This document shows positions 6,711 to 16,216 of a DNA stretch of 64,000 nt, one piece after another (the stretch's first letter is position 1; each line of letters opens with the position of its first letter). Source of the stretch: Martelella limonii (lineage in GTDB: Bacteria > Pseudomonadota > Alphaproteobacteria > Rhizobiales > Rhizobiaceae); the NCBI RefSeq assembly GCF_013344475.1, contig NZ_JABUOU010000004.1, positions 395,286 to 459,285 on the forward strand. Reading direction: 5' to 3'. The notes under the pieces were generated by a model. That model was not told the DNA's origin and searched no databases. It was given only the letters and a program-made list of their open reading frames with translations. The translations under genes were made by a program, and so were the position numbers.

Positions 6711-9700
6711 CTATTCGGCGGCCGCCTTGTGGAAGATCGCGATCTGGCTAAGGAAGGCGCGCACCAGAGCGGGCTTCAGGGGCTTGTGCTGAACCACGAT
6801 ATCCTCCTCGACCGCCAGGTCACGCACATCCTGCGTGCGGTCAGCGGTCAACAGCAGCGCCGGGATATGGCGCTGGTAGTGCTCGCGCAGGATCGTCACC
6901 GCATCGACGCCGCTTGCACCATTGTCGAGATGGTAGTCGGCAATGATGACATCGGGCACGATATCGATTGCCCGCGCCTCGTCGGGCCCGCGCGCGGTGT
7001 GGATATCCGCGCCCCAGCCGCCGAGCAGAACGCGCATGCCGGCCAGGATCGCCTCCTCATTGTCGATGCACAGAACCTTGAGGCCTGCAATCGCCTGACC
7101 GGGCAGCCTGCCTTGAGGCTTGGCCGCGGGCTGGCCGGCATCGGCGCCAATCTCGGCAAACGGCACGGCAAGGCGGAACACTGTCCCCTCGCCCGGCGCC
7201 GAGGACATGGTCACCGGATGTTCGAGCATTCGCGCCAGCCGGTCGACGATCGAAAGACCGAGGCCAAGCCCATGGGCTGCGCGCGCGCCTTCATCAAGCC
7301 GCGTGAATTCCTTGAACACGCTTTCGGCCTTCGATGCGGGAATGCCGATCCCGGTATCATGCACCTCGATCACCGCGTGATCGCCCTTGCGCCTGACGCC
7401 GACCAGAACCTTGCCGCTGATGGTGTATTTGATCGCGTTGGAGACGAGGTTCTGCACCAGGCGTCGTAACGCCTGCGCATCCGAGCGCACCTTCAGCGAG
7501 GACGGGACCACGACCAGATCGAGGCCCTTTTCATCCGCCAGCGGCCGGAAATCCGTTTCCACCCGTTTCAGCGTATCGCCGAGGCTGACGGTGGTAAAAT
7601 GCGGCTTCATCGCACCGGCATCGAGGCGCGAGATATCAAGCACCGCGCCCAGAATATCCTCGACCGACTGAAGTGCGGAATCGATCTTGTCGGAAAAGTC
7701 GCGGGCCTCGCTTTCAGGTGGCAGCCGCTCGCCAAGGGCTGTGGCATACAGGCGGGCTGCATTGAGCGGCTGGAGAATGTCGTGGCCGGCTGCGGAAAAG
7801 AAACGCGTCTTGCCGATATTGGCCTCATCGGCGGCCGCACGCGCCAGCCGCAGGGCATTGTTGACTTCGGTCAGCTCCGCCGTGCGCGCGGCCACGCGCT
7901 GTTCCAGCGTTTCATTGGCCTGCTTGAGGGCGAGATCGGCTTCAACCCTGCGGGTGATATCGGTAAAGGTCACCACCATGCCGGCATCAGGCATGGCGCG
8001 GGACTGGACCTCGATGATCCGCTTGCCGCCGTCGAGCACCATCGGGAAGGCGGTCTCGTGGGCGCGCAGCTTGCGCAGCGCCTCCTTCGCTTCCTCGCCT
8101 GTCAGATCCCCGCGCGAGGAGAGCCGGCCGACGATGTTGATCAGCGGGTAGCCCACCTGACCGACCTCCTCGGGAAGATCGAGAAGCGCGCGGAACCGCT
8201 TGTTCCAGACCGTCAGCCGGTTGGCGGCGTCGAAGACGGCGATACCCTCATCCATCTGCGACAATGCGGTCTGCAGCAGGCCCTGATTATATTGCAGGGC
8301 CTCGCTTGCCTGATCGAGCAGGAAGGCGGCATCGCCCGATGCCGACTCGGCACGCTGCAGTACCAGCGACAGCACGAGACGCGCCGATGACGAGCCGATG
8401 GCGGTTCCGAGCAACTGTTCCGAAAAATGAATGAGCGCCATGTCGGCCTGCTCGTCGTCCGCCATGCGCCGTCCGGCATTGCGTTCGAAGGTGGCGAAGG
8501 AGCGGGCCGTGCGCTCGGCGCCGAGATAGCCCTTCAGCGTTTCGCGCAGCGCGCCGACCGAAACGCCCGTGCCGATGCCGCGCGCCGTCGATTGCCAGCG
8601 GGTCTGGCGCTTGACGAAGATGCCGGACTGGATCCGCTCCAGCGGCCGCGCAGGCCGGCTCAGCGAACCGAACACGAGGCCCGCAATGTTGACCGTGAGC
8701 GACAGGCAGGTGACGTTCAGCAGGATATCGGCATCCGGCCCGACAAAAAGGCTCGTCCCCGGAATGAGGAAATTCATGACCGCGCCCGCAACCGCCGACT
8801 GATCCGGCCCGCCAAGGCTTGGCACGAACAGCAGGTAGATCCAGGTGATGAAGCCGAGTGACAGGCCGACAATGGCGCCGCGGGCGTTGGCATTACGCCA
8901 GACGAGCCCGATGAGAAGCGCCGGCGCCACCTGCGCGATCGCCGCAAAGGCCAGAAGCCCGATCGAGAACAGACCACGATCGCTGTCGATATGGCGGTAA
9001 TAGGCATAGCCGAGCAGCATGACGCCGAGGATCGAGGCACGCCGGACATTGAGCAGCAGGCGTGAGAAATCCTGCCGCCGCCCCTCGCCCGACATCATCC
9101 GCCGGCGCAGGAAGATCGGATTGACGATATCGTTCGACAGCATGATCGCAAGCGCCACCGAAGCGACGATGACCATGGCGGTGGCCGCCGAGAACCCGCC
9201 GAGAAAGGTGATCAGTGAAATGACGCGCTGGCCGAAGGCGATCGGCAGTTCCAGAACGTAGAGATCGGGGTCGACGTTAGGGCCAAGCGTCATCGCCCCG
9301 CCGATCGCCACCGGCAGGACCAGAAGATTGATCGCGATCAGATAGAGCGGAAACAGGAAGCGGGCGAGGTTGAGTTCTCCCTCCGAGCGGTTTTCGACCA
9401 CGGTGACATGAAACTGACGCGGCAGAAGCAGGATGGCGCAGGCAGACAGGACCGTCAGCAGGATCCAACGGCTGATCGGCGTCTCATAGGAAAGCGCTGC
9501 GGCCGCCACGGCGTGTTCCCGCGCGGAAGCGAGGAGATCGGCGGGGCCGTCAAACAGCACGAACAGTGCGAACAGCCCAACGGAAGCAAAGGCAACGAGC
9601 TTGATGACGGATTCCATCGCGATCGCCAGGATCAGCCCGTCCTGGTGTTCGGTGGCATCGGTGTGGCGGGTGCCGAACACGATCGCGAAACTTGCCAGCG

Positions 9701-10214
9701 CCAGCGTGACGGCAAGCGGCAGGCCGACGCCATAGGCAGCGCCCGCCGACAGGAAGCCCGGCTCGCCGCCGACCATGACCGAGACGGAGTCCGAGACCGC
9801 CTTTAGCTGCAATGCGATATAGGGAATGGCTGCGGCGAGCGAGATGATGGCGACAAGGCCCGCGACGATCGGGTTCTTGCCGTAGCGGGCCGCCAGAAAA
9901 TCTGCGGCCGAGGTCAGCTTTTCCGCCTTCGCCAGCGCAACGATGCGCTTTACCAGCGGCATGCCGACGGTGAAGACCAGGATCGGACCGATATAGATGC
10001 CGAGGAATTCGAGACCGCGCGTGGCCGCGAGGCCGACGCCGCCGAAATAGGTCCACGAGGTGCAGTAGACGGCGAGCGACAGCGCATAGACCACATTGCG
10101 CCCGTCGCGCGGGCGCATCTGCCGCTTTGCCTGCCGGTCGCCAAAGCTTGCGACCGCAAACAGCAGCAGTATATAGAGCAGCGCCGATAGCAGGATCAGC
10201 CAGCCGGGCAGCAT
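6711..10214 (-). CDS. SLC5-type transporter / PAS / hybrid histidine kinase (CrbS-like)
   Basis: A 1167-residue membrane signalling protein. The first roughly 480 residues are a sodium/solute symporter-like domain with about 13 helices (starts MLPGWLILLSALLYI; typical YCTSWTYFGGVGLAA). A linker follows (about 500-610), then a PAS domain (FDAANRLTVWNKRFRALLDLPEE), a short coiled coil, and a HisKA domain with phospho-His811 in SAAGHDILQPLN. The HATPase carries NLVSNAIKYT, DTGIGIPASK and GLGLGLSIV, and a C-terminal receiver carries Asp1093 (IIADYHLDNG). This is the architecture of CrbS/CbrA-type kinases, which couple solute sensing to acetate or amino-acid use. I chose the ATG at 10214 because the first helix begins there. 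The response regulator at 1020 is a plausible partner, though unlinked. Confidence 0.9.
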   Translation of the reverse strand: MLPGWLILLSALLYILLLFAVASFGDRQAKRQMRPRDGRNVVYALSLAVYCTSWTYFGGVGLAATRGLEFLGIYIGPILVFTVGMPLVKRIVALAKAEKLTSAADFLAARYGKNPIVAGLVAIISLAAAIPYIALQLKAVSDSVSVMVGGEPGFLSAGAAYGVGLPLAVTLALASFAIVFGTRHTDATEHQDGLILAIAMESVIKLVAFASVGLFALFVLFDGPADLLASAREHAVAAAALSYETPISRWILLTVLSACAILLLPRQFHVTVVENRSEGELNLARFLFPLYLIAINLLVLPVAIGGAMTLGPNVDPDLYVLELPIAFGQRVISLITFLGGFSAATAMVIVASVALAIMLSNDIVNPIFLRRRMMSGEGRRQDFSRLLLNVRRASILGVMLLGYAYYRHIDSDRGLFSIGLLAFAAIAQVAPALLIGLVWRNANARGAIVGLSLGFITWIYLLFVPSLGGPDQSAVAGAVMNFLIPGTSLFVGPDADILLNVTCLSLTVNIAGLVFGSLSRPARPLERIQSGIFVKRQTRWQSTARGIGTGVSVGALRETLKGYLGAERTARSFATFERNAGRRMADDEQADMALIHFSEQLLGTAIGSSSARLVLSLVLQRAESASGDAAFLLDQASEALQYNQGLLQTALSQMDEGIAVFDAANRLTVWNKRFRALLDLPEEVGQVGYPLINIVGRLSSRGDLTGEEAKEALRKLRAHETAFPMVLDGGKRIIEVQSRAMPDAGMVVTFTDITRRVEADLALKQANETLEQRVAARTAELTEVNNALRLARAAADEANIGKTRFFSAAGHDILQPLNAARLYATALGERLPPESEARDFSDKIDSALQSVEDILGAVLDISRLDAGAMKPHFTTVSLGDTLKRVETDFRPLADEKGLDLVVVPSSLKVRSDAQALRRLVQNLVSNAIKYTISGKVLVGVRRKGDHAVIEVHDTGIGIPASKAESVFKEFTRLDEGARAAHGLGLGLSIVDRLARMLEHPVTMSSAPGEGTVFRLAVPFAEIGADAGQPAAKPQGRLPGQAIAGLKVLCIDNEEAILAGMRVLLGGWGADIHTARGPDEARAIDIVPDVIIADYHLDNGASGVDAVTILREHYQRHIPALLLTADRTQDVRDLAVEEDIVVQHKPLKPALVRAFLSQIAIFHKAAAE

Positions 10215-10401
10215 CCCTTCATTCTCCCGTTCTGATGCGAAGCACTCAAATTTGCCGCGCAGCACGACGATATGCCAAGGGCAAGGATTTTGAAATGCGA
10301 CTGTCGCAGCACACACATGACAAGTTTCAATCGATCGACGCCGAAAATTGATGGCATCCAGGGCGCGCTCCGGTTTAAGAGAGGACGACAGGAGACTCAA
10401 A

Positions 10402-11568
10402 ATGCGCCTTATCGAAAGCCTCAGCCACCGTGCCCGGTCAGCCCCCGAAAGCGGTATCGTAGAGATCGTGAACTATGCCCGCGGCCGCGACAATCTGCTG
10501 CCGCTCTGGGCCGGTGAAGGCGACCTGCCGACACCCGCCTTCATCAATGAAGCGGCCAAGCGGGCGCTCGACAATGGCGAGACCTTCTACACCTACCAGC
10601 GCGGCATTCCGGAGCTGAGGCAGGGCATTGCCGACTACTATCGGCGCCACTTTAAGGCAGACCTTTCGCCGGAGCACATCTATGTCACCGGATCGGGCAT
10701 GCATGCGATCAAGCTGATGGTCGAGGCGCTGACGGCGCCGGGCGACGAGGCAATCTACCTGACCCCGTCCTGGCCGAATATCGCCGCAGCCCTTGGCGTT
10801 TCGGGCGCGCAGCAGGTGGCCGTGCCGCTGACCTTTGCCGATGGCGCCTGGTCGCTCGACATCGAAAAGGTCGAGGCCGCGATCACCGACAAGACGACGA
10901 TGATCTTCGTCAATACCCCATCGAACCCTTCCGGATGGACGGCAAGCCTTGCCGATCTGACAGCCCTTCTCGATATTTCGCGCCGCCACGGCATCTGGAT
11001 CCTCGCCGACGAGATCTATGCGCTCTACCATTATGCCGGCGGCCGCGCGGCCTCGTTCCTCGACATCATAGAGGAGGGAGACCGGGTGGTGTTTGCCAAC
11101 TCGTTTTCGAAGAACTGGTCGATGACCGGCTGGCGCGTCGGCTGGGTGGTGGCGCCGCCCGTGCTTGGCGATGTCATCGAAAACCTGGTGCAGTACACCA
11201 CGTCGGGCGTCTCGCAGTTCATGCAGCGCGGCGCGGTGGCCGCCGTCAATGACGGCGATGATTTCGTGGCGGAAAACATTGCAAGGGCGACGGAAGGCCG
11301 CGACATCTTCTGCGACCGGCTTCTCGCCACCAACCGGGTGCAGACGCTGAAGCCCGCGGGCGCGATCTATGCCTATCTGAAGATCGACGGCATCACCGAC
11401 AGCCGCCGGGCGGCGCTCGACATCGTCGACAAGACCGGAGTCGGCCTTGCGCCAGGCTCCGCCTTCGGCCCCGGCGGCGAGCCCTTCCTGCGTGCCTGCT
11501 TCCTGCGCAATGCCGGCCAGCTGTCAGAAGCCGCCGACCGTCTGGCGGATTATATCGCGCGGATTTGA
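10402..11568 (+). CDS. PLP-dependent class I/II aminotransferase
   Basis: A 388-residue fold-type I aminotransferase similar to the aspartate aminotransferase group. Visible landmarks are GEGDLPTPAFI near the N-terminus, YTYQRGIPELRQGIADYY, the cofactor-binding VTGSGMHAIKL, FVNTPSNPSG, the Asp/Tyr pair in ILADEIYALYHY, and the Schiff-base lysine in FANSFSKNWSMTGWRVG. The substrate cannot be deduced; asp/aromatic/alanine transaminases all fit. The ATG at 10402 has AGGAGA ten bases upstream. It is divergent from the CrbS-like kinase, so the two may share a regulatory region (10215-10401). Confidence 0.88.
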   Translation: MRLIESLSHRARSAPESGIVEIVNYARGRDNLLPLWAGEGDLPTPAFINEAAKRALDNGETFYTYQRGIPELRQGIADYYRRHFKADLSPEHIYVTGSGMHAIKLMVEALTAPGDEAIYLTPSWPNIAAALGVSGAQQVAVPLTFADGAWSLDIEKVEAAITDKTTMIFVNTPSNPSGWTASLADLTALLDISRRHGIWILADEIYALYHYAGGRAASFLDIIEEGDRVVFANSFSKNWSMTGWRVGWVVAPPVLGDVIENLVQYTTSGVSQFMQRGAVAAVNDGDDFVAENIARATEGRDIFCDRLLATNRVQTLKPAGAIYAYLKIDGITDSRRAALDIVDKTGVGLAPGSAFGPGGEPFLRACFLRNAGQLSEAADRLADYIARI

Positions 11569-11592
11569 GGGCGCACAAACGCGCCCTTCTCT
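11569..11592 (+). terminator. Terminator after aminotransferase
   Basis: GGGCGC (11569-11574), loop ACAAAC and GCGCCC (11581-11586), followed by TTCTCTT, begin directly after the stop codon. Confidence 0.7.
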
Positions 11593-11598
11593 TGATGA

Positions 11599-11677
11599 GT
11601 CATGCTCGTGCCTGACACGAGCATCCAGGCCGCACGGGAAACTCTGCCTGGACCCTCGGGTCAAGCCCGAGGGTGAC
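11599..11677. repeat. Paired-palindrome intergenic repeat, copy 1
   Basis: Two palindromes about 20 bases apart: GTCATGCTCGTGCC/GACACGAGCATCC (11599-11626) and the exact dyad CCTCGGGTCAAGCCCGAGG (11654-11672), flanked by TGGA and TGAC. The same two-unit design recurs at 22186-22292 and 58609-58688. It lies between convergent genes and could fold in RNA. Confidence 0.8.
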
Positions 11678-11711
11678 CCGAAGATGGAGTGATACGCAGC
11701 GAGGACAGAAA

Positions 11712-11737
11712 CGGCCCAACGAAAAATCGGGCCGGCG
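11712..11737 (-). terminator. Possible terminator of the gal operon
   Basis: On the minus strand GGCCCG and CGGGCC-type arms (11729-11734 and 11712-11717, 6 bp, AT-rich loop) are followed by TTTCTG, about 20 bases after the galE stop. The stem is short, so this is moderate evidence. Confidence 0.45.
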
Positions 11738-11752
11738 CATCTTTGCCGCGCC

Positions 11753-12745
11753 CTAAAGCTTCACCCTGCCGTTCACCAGCTGGTCTTCCCAGGCAAGCGC
11801 GTGCTTCACGATCGTGTCGAGGTCATCATATTTCGGTTCCCAGCCGAGGATCTCGCGCACGCGGGCATTGTCGGCAACCAGCGCCGGCGGATCGCCGGGG
11901 CGGCGCTCGGCCATGTCGACGCGGAAATCGACGCCCGAGACCCGCTTGATCGCATCCACCACCTGCAGCACCGAGAAGCCGTGGCCATAGCCGCAATTGG
12001 CGACGAAATTGTCGCCGCCGTTCAGGAGATGCATCAGCGCCTTCACATGGGCATCGATCAGGTCGGTCACATGGATATAGTCGCGCAGGCAGGTGCCATC
12101 AGGCGTTGGATAATCCGTGCCGAAGACCTGCATGCGGTTGCGCCGGCCGGTTGCGGCCTGGGCGGCGATCTCGATCAGATGGGTGGCATGTTCGCGCGTC
12201 TCGCCCGTGCGGCCCTGAGGATCGGCGCCGGCGACGTTGAAATAGCGCAGGGCCGCATATTTGAAGCCGTAGGCGGCGGCACTGTCGCGCAGCATCACCT
12301 CGGTCATCAGCTTCGACCAGCCATAGGGCGAGACCGGCTGCAGGTTCTGCTCCTCGTCCAGCAGGTCCACGCCCGGTTCGCCATAGACGGCGGCGGTGGA
12401 GGAAAACAGGAACGCCTCGATCTTGGCTTCGACGGCGGCCTCGATCAGCGCGCGCGATTTCACGGTGTTGTTGTCGTAATAGGTCAGCGGGTCGGAGACC
12501 GAATCCGAGACCACGATCGATCCGGCAAAATGGGCAACCGCATTGATGCCTTCGTCGGCGATGAGCTTTGCCACCAGCTTGCGGTCGGCGATATCGCCCT
12601 TCACCAGCTTCGCAGCTTCGGGAACAAGCTCGTCATGACCGGTCGAAAGGTCGTCGAGAACCACCACCTTTTCTCCGCGATCGACAAGCGCATGGGCCAT
12701 GTGTGAACCGACATAACCGGCGCCGCCGGTAACCAGGATCGTCAT
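11753..12745 (-). CDS. galE: UDP-glucose 4-epimerase
   Basis: A 330-residue cytoplasmic NAD-dependent short-chain dehydrogenase-like enzyme that interconverts UDP-galactose and UDP-glucose. The NAD-binding TGGAGYVGSH is at residues 6-15 and HFAGSIVVSDSV follows. Catalytic Ser/Tyr/Lys sit in FLFSSTAAVYG and SPYGWSK. The nucleotide-sugar loop is ALRYFNVAGADP, and LRDYIHVTDL is also characteristic. Length is normal. It is the last gene of galK-galT-galE, 27 bases after galT. It supplies UDP-galactose for surface polysaccharides (the exoB role in rhizobia) as well as completing the Leloir pathway. Confidence 0.95.
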   Translation of the reverse strand: MTILVTGGAGYVGSHMAHALVDRGEKVVVLDDLSTGHDELVPEAAKLVKGDIADRKLVAKLIADEGINAVAHFAGSIVVSDSVSDPLTYYDNNTVKSRALIEAAVEAKIEAFLFSSTAAVYGEPGVDLLDEEQNLQPVSPYGWSKLMTEVMLRDSAAAYGFKYAALRYFNVAGADPQGRTGETREHATHLIEIAAQAATGRRNRMQVFGTDYPTPDGTCLRDYIHVTDLIDAHVKALMHLLNGGDNFVANCGYGHGFSVLQVVDAIKRVSGVDFRVDMAERRPGDPPALVADNARVREILGWEPKYDDLDTIVKHALAWEDQLVNGRVKL

Positions 12746-12772
12746 TTTCGTGTTCCCTTCCGCTGTCTTTTT

Positions 12773-13810
12773 TCAACCGGCGAGATAATGCGTATCGGAA
12801 AGCGCGCGCAGCCGGTCTGCGGCCTGTTCCGGTGTGAGATCGCGCTGCGGCGTGCCGAGCAGCTCAAAGCCGACCATGAACTTCTTGACGGTCGCCGACC
12901 GCAGGAGCGGCGGATAGAAATGAGCGTGCATCACCCATTCATCGTGATCCTTGCCATCCGTCGGGCGCTGGTGAAAGCCCATGGAATAGGGGAAGGACGT
13001 GGAGAACAGGTTGTCGTAGCGGATCGTGATATGGGAGAGCGCCTCGGCGAGGTCGGTCCTCTCCGATGCGGTCATCTCTTCCATCGAACGGATATGCCGC
13101 TTCGGCAGCACCATGGTTTCGAAAGGCCAGACCGCCCAATAGGGCACCAGCACCACGAAGCCGTCATTTTCAAACAGGATGCGCTCGCCAAGGGCCTGCT
13201 CCTGCTTGAGATAGGCCATCAGAAGCGGGGTGCCATGCTGCTCGAAATAGGCGGTCTGGGTTTGTGTTTCCCGCTCTGCCGCATTGGGCAGATTGCGGCT
13301 CGCCCAGATCTGGCCGTGCGGATGCGGATTGGAACAGCCCATCATCGCGCCGCGATTTTCGAAGATCTGCACATGGCCGATATCCGGCCGCGCGCCAAGT
13401 TCGACATATTGTTCGACCCAGGTATCGACCACCCGCGCAATGTCGGAGACCTCCATGCGCGCAAGCGTGAGATCGTGGCGGGGCGAAAAGCAGATGACCC
13501 TGCAAAGGCCGCTTTCGCCTTCCGCCATCAGCAGGCCGTCGCGAAAACTCTCCTGCGGCGCATCTTCCGTCAGCGCGGCAAAATCATTGTCGAAAACGAA
13601 GGTGTGGCTGTAATCCGGGTTCTTTTTACCGTTGATGCGGGTATTGCGGGCGCAGAGATAGCAGTCCGGATCATGGGCCGGCATCTCCGGCACATCCGCG
13701 TCCTCCACCTGTCCCTGCCAAGGCCGCTTGGCGCGATGGGGCGACACCAGGACCCATTCGCCCTGAAGCGGATTATACCTGCGGTGCGGATGATCGGAAA
13801 ACGTGCTCAT
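12773..13810 (-). CDS. galT: Galactose-1-phosphate uridylyltransferase
   Basis: A 345-residue Leloir-pathway enzyme that transfers UMP from UDP-glucose to galactose-1-phosphate. It begins [24 protein letters not shown] and carries the metal-site CYLCARN. The active-site [11 protein letters not shown] contains the nucleophilic histidine of the HPH triad. [19 protein letters not shown] and [10 protein letters not shown] are further family segments. The start is 5 bases after the galK stop, so galK and galT are translationally close. Length is typical for GalT (about 340-350). Confidence 0.95.
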   Translation of the reverse strand: MSTFSDHPHRRYNPLQGEWVLVSPHRAKRPWQGQVEDADVPEMPAHDPDCYLCARNTRINGKKNPDYSHTFVFDNDFAALTEDAPQESFRDGLLMAEGESGLCRVICFSPRHDLTLARMEVSDIARVVDTWVEQYVELGARPDIGHVQIFENRGAMMGCSNPHPHGQIWASRNLPNAAERETQTQTAYFEQHGTPLLMAYLKQEQALGERILFENDGFVVLVPYWAVWPFETMVLPKRHIRSMEEMTASERTDLAEALSHITIRYDNLFSTSFPYSMGFHQRPTDGKDHDEWVMHAHFYPPLLRSATVKKFMVGFELLGTPQRDLTPEQAADRLRALSDTHYLAG

Positions 13811-13815
13811 GTCTC

Positions 13816-14973
13816 TCAGTCCCTCAGCGGCCCGGCGCCATCTTTCGGCGCGCAGGCAAAGATTTCGGAGGTGTGGCCGGTCGCCTCGCGATAGGCAGCG
13901 CGGACATTCTCCATGAACGCCTCGACATCGCCTGCGGCAACCAGCGCCACCACGCAGCCGCCGAAGCCGCCGCCGGTCATGCGGGCGCCGTACACGCCCT
14001 TCTGCGCCTGTGCGATATCGACGAGAATATCGACCTCTTCGCAGGAGATCTCGTAATCATCCCGCATCGAGGCATGGGAGGCGTTCATCAGTCGTCCGAA
14101 AGTCTCCAGATCGGCATTTTGAAGCGCATCGGCGGCTTGCAGAACCCGCTCGTTCTCAGTCACGATATGGCGGCAGCGGCGGTAGGTGACATCGGAGAGG
14201 GCATCGCGGTTCTCCTCGAGGTCCTCGAAAGAGACATCGCGCAGCGCCCGGATTTCGCCCAGCGCCGTGCGCAGCAGCCGCACGCCTTCCTCGCAGGATT
14301 GGCGGCGCCGATTGTATTCGCCGTCGGCAAGGGCATGGTGGACCATGGAATTCGCAACCACGATCCGCGCCTTGTGATCGATCGGCACCGTGCTTCCCTG
14401 AAGCGTGCGGCAATCGATCATCAGCGCGTGGCCTTCAACGCCATTGCATGAGATGAACTGGTCCATGATGCCGCACCGCATGCCGACATAGTCGTTTTCC
14501 GCCTGCTGGCAGATCTTCGCAAGTTCCACCGGATCGACGTCGTGACCGGCAAGCGACAGCAGCGCATAGCCGACCACCACTTCGAGGGCTGCCGAAGATG
14601 AAAGTCCGGAGCCGACGGGAACGGAGGAGGACACGAGAATATCGGCACCCGCGAGATGCTTGCCGGCGCGCTCCAGCATCACCGCGACGCCGAAGGCATA
14701 ATCGGTCCAGTCACCGCGCGGTGTGTGCTCGTCCGCATCGAGGTCGAGCTCGGCGAATTTGTCATTGTTGAGGGACCGAATGCGCACCATCCGGTCGGCG
14801 CGACGGGCGGCTGCGGCATCGGCCTGGTATTCGAGCGCTGCCGGCATCACGAAACCATCATTGTAATCGGTGTGTTCGCCGATCAGGTTGACCCGGCCGG
14901 GCGCTCTGAAAAGCTGCGGCTCCCCCTGGAAATAGTCGAGAAACCGTGCGCGCAAAGCCTCGGATGCAGCCAT
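13816..14973 (-). CDS. galK: Galactokinase
   Basis: A 385-residue GHMP-superfamily kinase that phosphorylates galactose at C1 with ATP. The galactokinase signature [19 protein letters not shown] lies near residue 25. The ATP-binding GHMP motif [13 protein letters not shown] lies near 120, and the C-terminal [17 protein letters not shown] motif near 335. I chose the ATG at 14971-14973 because it has GGGGGAG upstream and the domain starts right after it, although the frame is open further upstream. It is the first gene of galK-galT-galE, divergent from sitABCD. A promoter must lie in 14974-15224; I cannot place it firmly. Confidence 0.95.
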   Translation of the reverse strand: MAASEALRARFLDYFQGEPQLFRAPGRVNLIGEHTDYNDGFVMPAALEYQADAAAARRADRMVRIRSLNNDKFAELDLDADEHTPRGDWTDYAFGVAVMLERAGKHLAGADILVSSSVPVGSGLSSSAALEVVVGYALLSLAGHDVDPVELAKICQQAENDYVGMRCGIMDQFISCNGVEGHALMIDCRTLQGSTVPIDHKARIVVANSMVHHALADGEYNRRRQSCEEGVRLLRTALGEIRALRDVSFEDLEENRDALSDVTYRRCRHIVTENERVLQAADALQNADLETFGRLMNASHASMRDDYEISCEEVDILVDIAQAQKGVYGARMTGGGFGGCVVALVAAGDVEAFMENVRAAYREATGHTSEIFACAPKDGAGPLRD

Positions 14974-15224
14974 GAACAAACTCCCCCATTTCAAATCGTG
15001 CGCATATGAGGTTGAAACTCGGGCCTCGTCAAGGTCCGGGCGGTCGGCATGCGGGCGGCGCGCTGCCCGTCCGCCCGCCAGGATCCTTGCATCGCGCAGC
15101 CTGGCTTGAAGCTGGAGGTCGTGATGGCTCCGAGGAAGCCTTTGATCTGAGGGCAAGACCTGAGGACAAGTTCGGCCATGCTGGGTGGAGCCTGCGCATA
15201 TTCCAGCGGTGTCCGGCTGCCGTG

Positions 15225-15300
15225 TTGCGAATGATTTGCAATAGCATTTGACAAGGACGCAAGTCGGCCCCATGTTCGTTGCAAGTAATTCTTAACTGCA
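15225..15300 (+). promoter_or_regulatory. sitABCD promoter with Mur-type (Mn/Fur-family) boxes
   Basis: A near-perfect 17-bp dyad TTGCGAATGATTTGCAA (15225-15241) has the TGCNAATNATTNGCA form of rhizobial Mur-responsive sequences. Immediately downstream are TTGACA (15248-15253), a 17-base spacer and CATGTT (15271-15276). A second, weaker dyad of TGCA-N13-TGCA form spans 15280-15300, over the likely transcription start. Two Mur boxes at sitABCD are known in Rhizobium leguminosarum. Repression by Mn-loaded Mur is the expected behaviour here, as inference. Confidence 0.65.
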
Positions 15301-15316
15301 TTTCAGGGTAGGCTTG

Positions 15317-16216
15317 ATGAAGACCATAAAGGCCGCATGCGCGGCAGCCATGCTTTCGGCCCTGTCTGCGGCCGCGTCATTGCCGGCATTTGCCGCCGGC
15401 CCGCCGAAAGTGGTCACCACATTTACCGTGATTGCCGACATGGCCCGCAATGTTGCAGGCGAGCATGCCGAAGTGGTCTCGATCACCAAGCCAGGCGCTG
15501 AAATTCACGGCTATACGCCAACGCCACGCGATATCCTGAGTGCCCGCGACGGCGACGTGATCTTATCGAACGGGCTCAATCTTGAGCGCTGGTTCGAGAA
15601 ATTCCTGCAGAACCTTGGCGACGTGCCGAATGTGGTTGTTTCCGATGGCATCACGCCCATCGATATTGCGGGCGGCGAATATGACGGCAAGCCGAACCCG
15701 CATGCGTGGATGTCGCCGGACAACGCCGAAATCTATGTCGCGAACATCCGCGACGCCCTGATCGCAATCGACCCCGACAATGCGGATGCCTACACCGAAA
15801 ATGCCGCAGCCTACACCGCCGAAATCCGGGCGGCGCTGCAGCCGATGCGCGACGCGCTTGCCGCCGTGCCGGAAGACCAGCGCTATCTGGTAACGAGCGA
15901 GGGAGCGTTTTCCTATCTCGCCCGCGATCTCGACCTGAAGGAGCTCTATCTCTGGCCGGTCAATGCCGACCAGCAGGGTACGCCGCAGCAGATTCGCCAG
16001 GTGATCGACACGATGCGGGAAAAAGGTATCGAAGTGATTTTCTCCGAAAGCACGGTTTCCGACAAGCCCGCCCGCCAGATCGCCCGAGAAACGGGGGCGG
16101 CCTATGGCGGCGTGCTTTACGTGGATAGTTTGAGCGCGGAAGACGGACCGGTGCCCACCTATCTGGATCTTCTGTCGGTCACCACGGAAACGATCGCAAA
16201 GGGCCTTGCCCAATGA
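15317..16216 (+). CDS. sitA: Mn/Fe ABC transporter periplasmic binding protein
   Basis: A 299-residue cluster A-I solute-binding protein. It has a signal peptide ([20 protein letters not shown], cleavage near AFA-AG at 27). The four metal ligands of the family are recognisable as His64 (EIHGYTPTP), His129 (NPHAWMSP), Glu195 (SEGAFSYLA) and Asp270 (YVDSLS). Glu at the third position is the pattern of Mn/Fe rather than Zn proteins. I chose the ATG at 15317 with AGGGTAGG upstream; a TTG lies one codon earlier. It is first in sitABCD under a Mur-like box. Confidence 0.93.
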   Translation: MKTIKAACAAAMLSALSAAASLPAFAAGPPKVVTTFTVIADMARNVAGEHAEVVSITKPGAEIHGYTPTPRDILSARDGDVILSNGLNLERWFEKFLQNLGDVPNVVVSDGITPIDIAGGEYDGKPNPHAWMSPDNAEIYVANIRDALIAIDPDNADAYTENAAAYTAEIRAALQPMRDALAAVPEDQRYLVTSEGAFSYLARDLDLKELYLWPVNADQQGTPQQIRQVIDTMREKGIEVIFSESTVSDKPARQIARETGAAYGGVLYVDSLSAEDGPVPTYLDLLSVTTETIAKGLAQ

